A program made the position numbers and the translations under genes. Below the pieces are notes generated by a model that ran no database searches, was not told the origin of the DNA, and was given only the letters and a program-made list of their open reading frames with translations. Below, piece by piece: positions 1 to 7,701 of a stretch of DNA of 64,000 nt. Every line of letters begins with the position of its first letter. The stretch's first letter is position 1. The DNA comes from Allobranchiibius sp. CTAmp26 (lineage in GTDB: Bacteria; Actinomycetota; Actinomycetes; Actinomycetales; Dermatophilaceae). The stretch is from positions 1-64,000 of the forward strand of contig NZ_JAGEKR010000022.1 of the NCBI RefSeq assembly GCF_017565405.1, written 5' to 3'.

Positions 1-29
1 ACCGTTTGCCGGACAGTCCCGGCCTTTTT

Positions 30-47
30 GTATCAATTGAGTGATAC
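30..47. promoter_or_regulatory. Inverted-repeat operator of the GntR operon
   Basis: GTATCA (30-35), six bases, then TGATAC (42-47) form a perfect inverted repeat. Its right half overlaps the TANNNT-like box TACGTT (45-50), which ends 6 nt before the ATG at 57. Such a site is typical of autoregulation by a YtrA-group GntR repressor, and the second gene of this operon encodes one. That the repressor binds here is inferred from position. Confidence 0.6.
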
Positions 48-56
48 GTTGACGCC

Positions 57-968
57 ATGATGCATGTTCGAGCAGGGGTAGAGCAGTCCTCGGTGTTGTT
101 TTGGTGGTACGTGTGGGCGTCCCTCGTCTTGATTGGCGTCCCTGCCGTTGCCATTGGGGTCACGGTGTGGTGGTCAGCTCGCAGAGGCCGGGTTGATCTA
201 GCTGCGCAGCCGGTGCGTCGGGCCCTTTATGGGCGGCTGATCGGACTAGGTGTCGGCGTCATCACGGGCGTGGTCGCCTGGTGGTTCTTTGCGCCATGGC
301 TGGCGACCGCCCTGGTCATCGCGGGTTACCTGGTGGGCGTGTTGGTGGGAGAGCTGTTGGCCGCCCCCAGGCCCGGTGGTCCGGTCCGTATTGCGTCGTT
401 GCGACCGCGTACGGGGCGCACGTACGTGCCCCATTGGCCGGCTCGGTTGGCGGTAGGGGCTGCCCTGGTTACGGTCGCATCGCCGGTGTTGTTCGCATTG
501 TTACCGCGTCTTCACTACGCGTCCTGGGCGGGGCTGCCTGCCGGGTCGGCAGCGTGGCCCGCGCTGGGTAACAGTGCGCCGGTCGCGCTGGGGGCGATCG
601 GGGCACTGTTAGCCGGTGCGGTAGTGGTGGGGCGTTTGGTCGCGCTGCCACCGGTGACCACGGACCCGCCGATCAGCGAACAGGCCCGTACCAACAGTGT
701 CCGCGCTGCAGTAGGAGCGGTCCTGGGCATCGAGTTGCTCTTCCTGGCATATACGGCGCTCGGCGCTACGCACGGACTCCACACCCCCTACCCCGAGAGC
801 GACCTCTCGTCCGGCTGGGTCGCGGCCGGTTGGGCCGTCCACGTGCTCAACTGGGGCGCAGTCGCCCTCATGGTCGCTTCCGTCGTCACGGCTTGCGCTT
901 TGGGACGGTGGCGCCGTCCGGCAGCCATGCAGTTGACCATCAATAGCGCGCACCCGGCGCGCCCGTGA
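57..968 (+). CDS. Polytopic membrane protein, first gene of GntR operon
   Basis: A 303-residue protein dominated by hydrophobic stretches, roughly at residues 15-40, 61-102, 130-150, 175-197, 216-236 and 256-280, so about seven membrane spans. No enzymatic or ABC-transporter motif is visible, and I do not recognise the family. Its stop overlaps the GTG start of the downstream GntR gene (GTGA), so the two are translationally coupled. In YtrA-type operons the regulator usually controls a membrane or ABC-type system responding to cell-envelope stress; that role is an inference here. The start lacks a ribosome binding site but sits 6 nt after TACGTT, suggesting a leaderless mRNA. Confidence 0.75.
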   Translation: MMHVRAGVEQSSVLFWWYVWASLVLIGVPAVAIGVTVWWSARRGRVDLAAQPVRRALYGRLIGLGVGVITGVVAWWFFAPWLATALVIAGYLVGVLVGELLAAPRPGGPVRIASLRPRTGRTYVPHWPARLAVGAALVTVASPVLFALLPRLHYASWAGLPAGSAAWPALGNSAPVALGAIGALLAGAVVVGRLVALPPVTTDPPISEQARTNSVRAAVGAVLGIELLFLAYTALGATHGLHTPYPESDLSSGWVAAGWAVHVLNWGAVALMVASVVTACALGRWRRPAAMQLTINSAHPARP

Positions 969-1405
969 GCGACCTACTGAGCCCACAAGAGTCGGGGTCG
1001 AGTCTGCGTATCGATCTGGCCTCCCCGATCCCCGCCTACGAACAACTTCGATCGCAGCTGGCCGGCCTCATCGAAACCGGGGTCCTGCCGCCGGGAGATC
1101 GACTGCCACCCGTGCGCCAGCTCGCTGCCGACCTCGGTCTGGCCGGTGGCACCATCGCCCGCGCCTACCGCGAACTCGACCATGCCGGCCTCGTGCGGGG
1201 TCACGGCCGTCACGGCACGGTGATCAGGCCCCGCCCCACCGGGGATGATGCGGCACAGGCACGCCGTGCTGCGTTGGCGACCGCAGCCGACCAGCTCGCC
1301 GCCACCGCACGATCACAAAACCTCAGCGACGACGCGGCATTCACGGCGCTACACAGCGCCCTCGCCCGACTCCCACTAACCCACCCCACCACCCAACACG
1401 TCTGA
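965..1405 (+). CDS. GntR-family transcriptional regulator, YtrA subgroup
   Basis: A 146-residue protein with an N-terminal winged helix-turn-helix (residues about 17-90: PIPAYEQLRSQL, then LPPVRQLAADLG and GTIARAYREL). Only a short helical tail of about 50 residues follows. The lack of a large effector domain is characteristic of the YtrA subgroup. It starts with GTG overlapping the stop of the membrane protein gene. It probably represses its own operon through the inverted repeat at 30-47. Confidence 0.88.
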   Translation: MSDLLSPQESGSSLRIDLASPIPAYEQLRSQLAGLIETGVLPPGDRLPPVRQLAADLGLAGGTIARAYRELDHAGLVRGHGRHGTVIRPRPTGDDAAQARRAALATAADQLAATARSQNLSDDAAFTALHSALARLPLTHPTTQHV

Positions 1406-1479
1406 AGAGGATCGGCGAACGGGCACCATTGGTCAGGCTGGGAGGTGTGTCCCGGAGGGGCCACCGCCCAGTCGACGTG

Positions 1480-1995
1480 TCAGCGCCGAACCATCCGGAT
1501 CTCCTGGATGCCATCTTCTGTTGAGGAGGCACCGTCGGGCAGGAAGCCGTGCTTGCGGTAGAACGCCTGCGCCCGAGGGTTGGGGTCTGCAACCCACAGT
1601 CCGACCACTGAGGCGGGTTCGACGACGGCGCCCAGCAATGCCGCCCCAGCTCCTAGCCCGTGGATTGCGGCGTAGGTGTATAAGACGAACAGCTGCTGCG
1701 ACCACTCCACCTCCGGCTCGCGCGACGGTCCTGCCATCGCAATCCCCACCACCTCCGAATCGCGCTCGGCGATCGCGACTCGCTGCATCGCATAGCTCGG
1801 ATCAGTGAGGACCGCGGCCCAGAATCTCCCACGCTGGTCGAGAAGAGCAGGATCGTCGAGCACCGTGTCGGCCATCAGGCCCCGGTAGGTCTCACGCCAG
1901 GAGTCCACATGCACCCGCGCCATCGCCGGCGCGTCCTGCTCCACCGCCGACCTCACCCGGATCACTGAGTCCACCCGCGCAAGGCTAGTCAGCAC
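1480..1995 (-). CDS. GNAT family N-acetyltransferase
   Basis: A 171-residue single-domain GNAT protein. Recognisable are the N-terminal IRVRSAVEQDAPAMARVHVDSW (residues 12-33), the acetyl-CoA-binding region around GLGAGAALLGAV, and the C-terminal WVADPNPRAQAFYRKHGF typical of the fold. The substrate cannot be predicted. The annotated start is GTG; an internal GTG (residue 11) just before IRVR is equally plausible. It faces the GntR operon tail to tail and has no operon partner. Confidence 0.82.
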   Translation of the reverse strand: MLTSLARVDSVIRVRSAVEQDAPAMARVHVDSWRETYRGLMADTVLDDPALLDQRGRFWAAVLTDPSYAMQRVAIAERDSEVVGIAMAGPSREPEVEWSQQLFVLYTYAAIHGLGAGAALLGAVVEPASVVGLWVADPNPRAQAFYRKHGFLPDGASSTEDGIQEIRMVRR

Positions 1996-2131
1996 CGCCC
2001 GGTAACCAGTTCCAATAACGCGCTCAGACTGTCGGCAGTTGCCGAGTCACCGGCCGGCTGGAACGGGGTCCATTTGCGGACCGGGCGCTGACTCTTCCTT
2101 TACCATTCAACAGTCAGAGCGAAAGCATCCG

Positions 2132-2734
2132 ATGTGTTCTCCGAGGAGCACGCCGCCGGAGGATTGGGAAGCAGTGGACGGTGACGCGCGGGTAGTGGGC
2201 CGCCGCGTCGTGCTGGGTACGGCGGTCTGGTCAGTTCCCGTCATCGCGGTCGGCGCCGTCGTACCGCAGGCTGCAGCGTCGGCATGTGGAGCGGTGGCGG
2301 CTCCCAGCACGGCTGCGGGGTGGACGGTCACCAAGACAAACATGTCCACCAACGGTGGGACGGACCAGTTCACCAACAACGGCTACGTCCTGGTGCAGGA
2401 CCCCGCGTCGACCGCCGCAGCGTCGGAGGTGGTGCAGAGCCCGAGCCAGACCTTCCTCGCCGGCCGTACGTACAAGTTCACCTACAACTACACGACGTAC
2501 TCGTCGAACCCGCGGAAGTTGACGATGAGCTTCCAGATCAACGGGGTCGCCCAGTCCACCGGCGCCATCGACACGAGCACGACCAGCGGCGGCTCCGGCA
2601 GTAAGACCGTCACCTACTCCCCGACGACCACCGTCACCTCGCCGGTGGTCCTCCGGTACGACTTCGTCGCAGCAACCAGTGGGACCACTGGTGACGACAT
2701 CACCATCAGCAGCTTCGCGAACACCTGCACCTGA
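2132..2734 (+). CDS. Secreted beta-sandwich protein with Tat-like signal
   Basis: About 200 residues. A twin-arginine-type leader (GRRVVLG followed by a hydrophobic run and PQAAASA) ends near residue 50. The mature part is rich in Thr, Ser, Asn and Tyr with alternating polar/hydrophobic residues. It contains TYKFTYNYTTYSSNPRKL and ends in ISSFANTCT, suggesting a carbohydrate-binding-like or Ig-like beta-sandwich. Two cysteines (one after the leader, one near the C-terminus) could form a disulfide. An upstream in-frame ATG at 2039 would bury the leader, so the ATG at 2132 was chosen. Function unknown. Confidence 0.65.
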   Translation: MCSPRSTPPEDWEAVDGDARVVGRRVVLGTAVWSVPVIAVGAVVPQAAASACGAVAAPSTAAGWTVTKTNMSTNGGTDQFTNNGYVLVQDPASTAAASEVVQSPSQTFLAGRTYKFTYNYTTYSSNPRKLTMSFQINGVAQSTGAIDTSTTSGGSGSKTVTYSPTTTVTSPVVLRYDFVAATSGTTGDDITISSFANTCT

Positions 2735-3141
2735 ACCCACGACCCCCAGGGCGCAAGAGTTCTAGCGCCATCGGGGCGTCCTCCCAGGACGTGCCACCGC
2801 AGAAGGCCGGATCCACGAGAACCGATCTTGTCTGTCCAGTGTCTCGGGGTCCAGGGCAACGATGAGTGAGTCGAGCGCCTGGGCGCGTCCTATTTATTGA
2901 GGTAATGCCGCGCGCAGGACCCGCTAGTCAACCTACTTCGTCCGGTTGGTGCTAACAGTGTCCAGGGTGTCGCCACGCTGCAGGCCGGAACGGTGAGTTC
3001 CCCGGGAACCCTTGGTAGCCACGCCAAGTGACAACTCTTGGCATCTACCGGAGATCCTCAGGGTGGCCTCAGGGTCCTTTTGCTTTGCTGGTAATCGACG
3101 TGACATCGCGGACTTGAGCGCCAGGACGAGGCGTTCGTGTA
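2735..3141. other. Long intergenic stretch without a recognisable gene
   Basis: About 400 bases with no open frame resembling a known protein on either strand. It is less GC-rich than most of the window and includes an AT-rich patch near 2890-2905. No tRNA-like T-loop or terminator hairpin with a T tract was found. It may be decayed DNA of the accessory segment. Confidence 0.5.
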
Positions 3142-3486
3142 ATGGCGGTGGAAAGGGATGGGTTGATGCGCCGGCAGCGTGCAGAGGAAGAAGCCGCGAT
3201 CGCTCGCGCACGAGAAGTTCTGCGCGGCTCTGAGCCTCGCCCCAGTGTGGCCCATTCGAACTCGGAGTTGAGATCTATGAGTTGGATGCTGCTCGCCGGT
3301 GGCATCATTCTCGCTCTGGCGGAAAATTCGTACGTATCGGGCCACTCTCTCAAAGTCATCATCGTCCTCACTGGCGCATTGATGGTGTGGATCATCGTGT
3401 TCAGCGACATTGTCGCAAGCGCTGTGAAAACTGCGTCCACGCCCCTGATTCGACAATTGCTCGGACGAAGTGCGGGTATGAACTGA
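3142..3486 (+). CDS. Small two-span membrane protein
   Basis: A 114-residue protein of unknown family. Residues 1-45 are charged and probably cytoplasmic (RRQRAEEEAAIARAREVL). Two hydrophobic segments at about 47-62 and 69-92 follow, then a short amphipathic tail. A GGACGAGG-like ribosome binding site lies 8 nt before the ATG. No neighbour is clearly cotranscribed, although the next gene starts about 15 nt downstream in a different frame. Confidence 0.55.
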   Translation: MAVERDGLMRRQRAEEEAAIARAREVLRGSEPRPSVAHSNSELRSMSWMLLAGGIILALAENSYVSGHSLKVIIVLTGALMVWIIVFSDIVASAVKTASTPLIRQLLGRSAGMN

Positions 3487-3500
3487 ACCCGATAGTTTCG

Positions 3501-4571
3501 ATGATGTCCGTCGATGCCCGTGCCGCAGCCGCCCGTACACAGATGATCGGAGCATCCGTGGGCAAGATCACCGGGTGGCGCCCACAACGGCCCGCACGTG
3601 TTCGACTGGTGCTGCCCCGTAGCCGGCCCGCTGCGATGCGGTTGCCCGTTCGCCCCATCCGCGGCCGCTGGCCCTCCGGGCTGGAACGGCGGCTGGCGCG
3701 GTTCTTCTGGATGGACCCGTCCGTCGTCTGCGCTGACGACACGACACCCGAGGTCTTTCGCGCCGCGATGTCCTGCTTCTGGCTCGGGGGCACCTTCAAG
3801 ATCACCGGCGCCGCCCGTCACCCCAACGCTGATGAACTGCTCATCGACCACCTCGACCTCACCGGCGCCGACATCCTCGAGATCGGTGCCTCCGACGGCT
3901 CGACGTCTCTGGACCTGATCGCCAAGCTGCCGACCTTCGCTTCCTACGTCGTGGCCGACCTCTATCTCGAGTTGGTGACCGTGCACGCGCTGGGTCACAC
4001 CTTCTTTCTCGATCAAGATGGGCAGTGCGTTCTCGTCGTGGGTCGGCGGTTGATCGGGTGGCCCACGATGTCGAAGACGGTTGGTGTCCTGTATGCGCCA
4101 GCGATTGCGGCGATGCAGCGCACCCGGGCGGGCGCGGGGACACCCGTGCTACTGCTCAACCCCCAGCTGCGCGAGCTGATGGCCCACGACGGGCGAGTCA
4201 CTCACCGTGTGCACGACGTGTTTCAGCCGTGGGCCGGCTCCCCACCCGACCTGATCAAAGTCGCCAATCTCTTGCGCCGCCTCTATTTCCCGGACGCGAT
4301 GATCAGCCGTGCTCTTCAGATCCTCCTTGGCAACCTGCCCGAGGGGGGCCACCTGCTGATCGTCGACAACGCGCGCATCAAGGGCATTGGACCCCGAGCC
4401 GGCCTGTACCGCAGAGCCGAGGGACGTCTCACCACCGTGGCCGAAACACCGGACGCCCCCGAGATCTCCGACCTCATCCGAGCCGTTGGCCAGGAGCCAG
4501 ACTTAGCCCTGGGAGAGGCGATGGGCTCGAGCGTGCAAGCCGACGTCAGTGCAGGTACGAGACGCCGTTGA
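3501..4571 (+). CDS. SAM-dependent methyltransferase-like protein
   Basis: About 356 residues from the chosen ATG. The central part has a class I methyltransferase Rossmann core: ADILEIGASDGSTSLDLI as motif I, followed by a strand ending in VVADLY with an acidic residue, and later HVLIVDNARIKG-like strand segments. The N-terminus is Arg-rich, so the true start could be a later ATG (3543 or 3636). No ribosome binding site favours any of them. Substrate unknown. It lies just upstream of a nucleotidyltransferase-like resistance gene but has its own spacing, so no functional link is claimed. Confidence 0.6.
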   Translation: MMSVDARAAAARTQMIGASVGKITGWRPQRPARVRLVLPRSRPAAMRLPVRPIRGRWPSGLERRLARFFWMDPSVVCADDTTPEVFRAAMSCFWLGGTFKITGAARHPNADELLIDHLDLTGADILEIGASDGSTSLDLIAKLPTFASYVVADLYLELVTVHALGHTFFLDQDGQCVLVVGRRLIGWPTMSKTVGVLYAPAIAAMQRTRAGAGTPVLLLNPQLRELMAHDGRVTHRVHDVFQPWAGSPPDLIKVANLLRRLYFPDAMISRALQILLGNLPEGGHLLIVDNARIKGIGPRAGLYRRAEGRLTTVAETPDAPEISDLIRAVGQEPDLALGEAMGSSVQADVSAGTRRR

Positions 4572-4721
4572 AGCGAAGGGCTGGCCATGGTCGACCCCGA
4601 GGACCGAGGCGGCCTGGTCCCGACAGGACTAGCCTGCGGCTCATCGATGGACAGCCTGCCTTGCCACATGTTCACCCCGCTCGAGAATCCGGACGCGGGG
4701 CGGATCAGCGCCGAGATCTCT

Positions 4722-4727
4722 TACTGT
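4722..4727 (+). promoter_or_regulatory. TANNNT -10 box of leaderless nucleotidyltransferase gene
   Basis: TACTGT ends 6 nt before the GTG at 4734. The same block recurs in degraded form near 7612-7629, where the box reads TCTTGT, showing that promoter and start were duplicated as a unit. Confidence 0.5.
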
Positions 4728-4733
4728 CGCTGT

Positions 4734-5540
4734 GTGCCCGCACGTGACGTCATCACTCCGTACGCGGATCTCGACGCCCTTCTGACGGAGCTGCTCGAGC
4801 ACTGGCAGCGGATCCTTGGTGAAAACCTGGTCGGGGCATATGTGCAGGGGTCGTTCGCGCTCGGGAGTGGCGACCGACACAGCGACTGTGACTGGCTCGT
4901 CGCCACCCGCGGGTCCCCGACCGAGGCACAGGCCACCCAGCTACGGGCTCTGCACGCGCAAATCCCAACTCGAGATGGGCACTGGTGCCACGATCTCGAA
5001 GGGTCCTATGCGCCGGTCGATGAACTGGCCAGCGTGGAGCACCTCGGTCGCAAGTGGTTGTTCAACGACCACGGCCAGCGCAGCTTGGAAAGGGACGACC
5101 ACTGCAACCGTGGGTACACCCGCTGGATCCTTCGCGAGCACGGCATCATCCTGGCCGGGCCCGCGCCTCGGTCATTCATGCCCGTCGTGCCTGCGCAACT
5201 CCTACGGCGCGAATCCAGATCGGAGATATCCACTCTGCTGGACGATCTCGCGTCCTGGGTCGATATCGACACCATCGCCTGGGGTCAGCGCTATGCCGTC
5301 GTCCAAGCCTGCCGCAGCCTCTACACCGTGCTGACCGCGAAGGTTGCGAGCAAACAGGGCGCACTCGAGTGGGCGCTCCGCACCCTCGACCGGCAGTGGC
5401 ACCCACTTCTGGCGCAAGCACGCGACGAACGCGCGATGGGCTGGGATCAGCACCAGCCCCCGAGCGCCGGGCAAGCCGACGCTGCCCGCAGCTTCATCCG
5501 TTACGTCATCACCCGTGCTCATTCGTTCACTGGACTGTGA
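4734..5540 (+). CDS. Aminoglycoside nucleotidyltransferase-like protein (ANT/AadA type)
   Basis: A 268-residue protein from the GTG at 4734. The nucleotidyltransferase core carries YVQGSFALG followed by SDCDWLV, matching the GS-x(n)-D-x-D metal-binding signature of the DNA polymerase beta-like superfamily. The C-terminal half (about 150-268) is helical and resembles the DUF4111 domain of ANT(9)/ANT(3'')-type enzymes. By family it would transfer AMP to an aminoglycoside hydroxyl, but the substrate is unproven and many chromosomal members are housekeeping paralogues. An upstream in-frame ATG at 4587 exists, but the GTG is supported by a TANNNT box and by the duplicated copy near 7627. Confidence 0.75.
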   Translation: MPARDVITPYADLDALLTELLEHWQRILGENLVGAYVQGSFALGSGDRHSDCDWLVATRGSPTEAQATQLRALHAQIPTRDGHWCHDLEGSYAPVDELASVEHLGRKWLFNDHGQRSLERDDHCNRGYTRWILREHGIILAGPAPRSFMPVVPAQLLRRESRSEISTLLDDLASWVDIDTIAWGQRYAVVQACRSLYTVLTAKVASKQGALEWALRTLDRQWHPLLAQARDERAMGWDQHQPPSAGQADAARSFIRYVITRAHSFTGL

Positions 5541-5554
5541 CCCCAACAGTCGAG

Positions 5555-5586
5555 CGATGACCGATGACCGATGACCGATGACCGAT
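5555..5586. repeat. Heptamer tandem repeat CGATGAC x4
   Basis: Four perfect head-to-tail copies of CGATGAC (5555-5582) plus a partial CGAT. It lies 15 nt past the stop of the nucleotidyltransferase gene, in the gap before a convergent gene. Length variation by slippage would be expected. Confidence 0.95.
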
Positions 5587-5635
5587 CGTCCACTGGGGCA
5601 CGGCGGGTGTCGTACGGTGCCTTCCAAGCAGCTCG

Positions 5636-6325
5636 TCAGGCACCATCCGGCCTTGAGATATGCAGTCGGAGCGGGGTGTCGTAGTCGGAGTTGTCGATGG
5701 TGGTGTTCGCGAGCCCGCGGGCGGGGACCTCGCGGAGGTAGATCGCTTCAGCCACGTGGTAGCGGTCGCGATGCAGCTTGGCGGCCTCCTCGAATCCTTC
5801 CTCTGGGGCATCTCGTGCGATTCCCCTGTGCAACGCCAGCTCTGGGCTGACCTCCAGCCAGATCCGGTAGTCCCATAGATCGTTGTATTCGGGTCGGAAC
5901 GCGAACGCGGAGTCGACGATGAGAATCGCATCTGCGGGGAGGTGCACGAGGATTCCGCGATGGTCGGTGCCAGTCAGTGGGTCATGCCCGCACAGGGCGA
6001 CCAACCCTGTCCCGTGTGCCCCTGCCGGGGTCAGCAGCAGATCGCGGGCGGAGTCGAAGTCGTAGGCATTGCGGTAGTAACCCTCCCCAGTGAGACGGTC
6101 GTACCGGTGTTCAATGGATTGACCCCACGGGTGCTTGAAATCGTCCAGCGAAGCACGGGCAGTGGGTCGTCCGCGGTGGCGGATCGCGGCCGCCAACTCG
6201 TGACCGAAGGTGGTTTTACCGGCCGCTGTATACCCATCAATGGCGACCCGGATTCGCATCGCGCCCATGCTGCAGATGTCCTGAGCAAGTTCAGCAAGCA
6301 GGTTCTCACGAGCCGGTGAGACCAC
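5636..6325 (-). CDS. Uridine kinase-like P-loop protein
   Basis: A 229-residue P-loop NTPase with Walker A at residues 30-37 (GYTAAGKTT), a substrate-lid region SLDDFKHPWG typical of the uridine kinase/phosphoribulokinase group (acidic residues after the second strand), and ILIVDSAFAF as the Walker B-like strand. Two Met codons precede the conserved MRIRVAIDGYT, so a start at residue 23 (about 6259) is possible. Probably phosphorylates a nucleoside or sugar; substrate not deducible. Monocistronic between a convergent and a divergent gene. Confidence 0.75.
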   Translation of the reverse strand: MVSPARENLLAELAQDICSMGAMRIRVAIDGYTAAGKTTFGHELAAAIRHRGRPTARASLDDFKHPWGQSIEHRYDRLTGEGYYRNAYDFDSARDLLLTPAGAHGTGLVALCGHDPLTGTDHRGILVHLPADAILIVDSAFAFRPEYNDLWDYRIWLEVSPELALHRGIARDAPEEGFEEAAKLHRDRYHVAEAIYLREVPARGLANTTIDNSDYDTPLRLHISRPDGA

Positions 6326-6494
6326 CTCGGGCGCGGGCTGGCGCTACGTTGACACCGACTCGAACGACGACACCATTCCAGCAGCCTAGATTCACCCGAC
6401 GAACCCGGGTGCGCGCCCGGTGCGCACCGCTCGAGAATTAGCTCCCGGTTATCCATCACCTCGCGGGGAGGGATGCCGACCGGGCGGCATCGCA

Positions 6495-6500
6495 TAAGTT
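6495..6500 (+). promoter_or_regulatory. TANNNT -10 box of leaderless GNAT gene
   Basis: TAAGTT ends 6 nt before the ATG at 6507, which has no Shine-Dalgarno sequence. Confidence 0.5.
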
Positions 6501-6506
6501 GTCGAA

Positions 6507-7013
6507 ATGCTTCCTACCCCTACGCTTCGGCTGCGGTTCAGGGAGATGGCCGAATCAGACCTCGACGACATGACTGCGCTGCTGTCTGATCCTGAGGTCA
6601 TGCGCCACTACCCGGCCCCGCAATCTCGAAAAGAGGCCGAAGACTGGATCACCTGGAATGTACGGAACTACGCCGAACACGGCTTCGGACTCTGGATCAT
6701 CGAGCTCACCGACGGGACGTTCATCGGGGACTGCGGTCTGACCGTCCAGGACGTTGAAGGTGAGCGTTTAGTTGAGGTCGGCTACCACGTGTGTGCGGCG
6801 TGGCAAGGCCGCGGACTTGCCACCGAGGCAGCCACCGCTGTACGCAATGCTGCCAGGGATGCCGGAATGCCCCATCTGGTCGCGATCATCCGACCAGCCA
6901 ATCGACCGTCCCAGCGAGTCGCTCAGAAGCTCGGCCTCCGGCTGGAGCGCCGGATCGTCAATAACGGTGGTGAAGACCTCGTTTTCGGCGCCGACCTCCA
7001 GGCGCTTCCGTAG
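6507..7013 (+). CDS. GNAT N-acetyltransferase, RimJ/RimL-like
   Basis: A 168-residue acetyltransferase of the ribosomal-protein/side-chain GNAT group. It opens with TPTLRLRFREMAESDLDDM. It carries VEVGYHVCAAWQGRGLATEA, the acetyl-CoA pyrophosphate loop (Q/R-x-x-G-x-A), at about residues 89-108, and ends with ANRPSQRVAQKLGLRLE, the usual asparagine-containing helix. Substrate unknown. Start supported by a leaderless-type promoter. One of three GNAT genes within the first 8 kb. Confidence 0.85.
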   Translation: MLPTPTLRLRFREMAESDLDDMTALLSDPEVMRHYPAPQSRKEAEDWITWNVRNYAEHGFGLWIIELTDGTFIGDCGLTVQDVEGERLVEVGYHVCAAWQGRGLATEAATAVRNAARDAGMPHLVAIIRPANRPSQRVAQKLGLRLERRIVNNGGEDLVFGADLQALP

Positions 7014-7107
7014 GCCCATCCCCTGCCGGGCAGCCTAAGGTGGGTTGCCAACCCGGGCCACTTCGTGCCGCGAAACGCGTCGGCAGCAGGTCGGGCATGC
7101 TGCGGGG

Positions 7108-7551
7108 ATGGGCACCTGGTTTGTTACGGATACTTACGACGAGGCAGTCCTCGGCGGAACACTGGTTTTGCTTTCGCAGGAGTGGTGGACCAGGGACCGG
7201 CGTGCCCGGGACGTCGAGGCATCGCTGCGGGCGTCGCAGCTGGTGTTTACCGCCGCCGACGGCGAGGGCCAGGTGGTAGGGACCGCGCGTGTCCTGACCG
7301 ACTTCGTTTATCTGGCGACCGTGCTCGACGTGATCTCCAGCCAGGCTCACCGCGGCAAGGGAATTGGAGCAGCGCTGATGCAGGCGATCACTGAGCACTC
7401 CCGGTTGCAGCACGTCGACAGTATTGAACTGGTCTGCCAACCCGAGCTTCAGGACTTCTACGCCCGCTGGGGATTCAACACCGCCGTCGGTCGGTCAGGA
7501 CTCATGCGCCGCACCTCAAACCCCTCACTCGGTGCCACAGCAACGCGGTGA
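7108..7551 (+). CDS. GNAT family N-acetyltransferase
   Basis: About 147 residues from the ATG at 7108, preceded by GCGGGG. The fold is seen in VGTARVLTDFVYLATVLDVISSQAHRGKGIGAALM (residues about 55-89), which contains the R-G-x-G-I-G-x-A acetyl-CoA loop, and in the C-terminal FYARWGF. The frame is open upstream to 7045, but those residues do not look conserved. Substrate unknown. Same orientation as the preceding GNAT gene, about 95 nt away, so possibly cotranscribed. Confidence 0.8.
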   Translation: MGTWFVTDTYDEAVLGGTLVLLSQEWWTRDRRARDVEASLRASQLVFTAADGEGQVVGTARVLTDFVYLATVLDVISSQAHRGKGIGAALMQAITEHSRLQHVDSIELVCQPELQDFYARWGFNTAVGRSGLMRRTSNPSLGATATR

Positions 7552-7587
7552 TCGGCGGCAAGGTCACGACCGCTCATCGATCGATGC

Positions 7588-7662
7588 CCGGGACGGATCC
7601 GAGCCGAGATCTCTTCTTGTCGCTATGTGCCCGCACTTGACGTCGTCACGCCATACGGATCT
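7588..7662 (+). pseudogene. Broken copy of the nucleotidyltransferase promoter and start
   Basis: About 75 bases align with 4698-4772 at roughly 80% identity by eye, including GCCGAGATCTCTT, TGTCGCT and GTGCCCGCAC. In frame the copy reads V-P-A-L-D-V-V-T-P-Y against V-P-A-R-D-V-I-T-P-Y in the intact gene. A 2-base deletion after that then destroys the frame, and similarity stops. The -10 box is mutated (TCTTGT for TACTGT). It is a truncated relic of a duplicated or second resistance-type gene. Confidence 0.75.
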
Positions 7663-7701
7663 CCATGAGGTCGAGGTGGCACGCCCCGGGACGAGCGACG
7701 G

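Noticed and set aside
2735-3141. Possible decayed transposase on the minus strand (frame ending near 2933)
   Set aside because: The translated peptide has no catalytic motif or HTH I can recognise; left as unannotated spacer.
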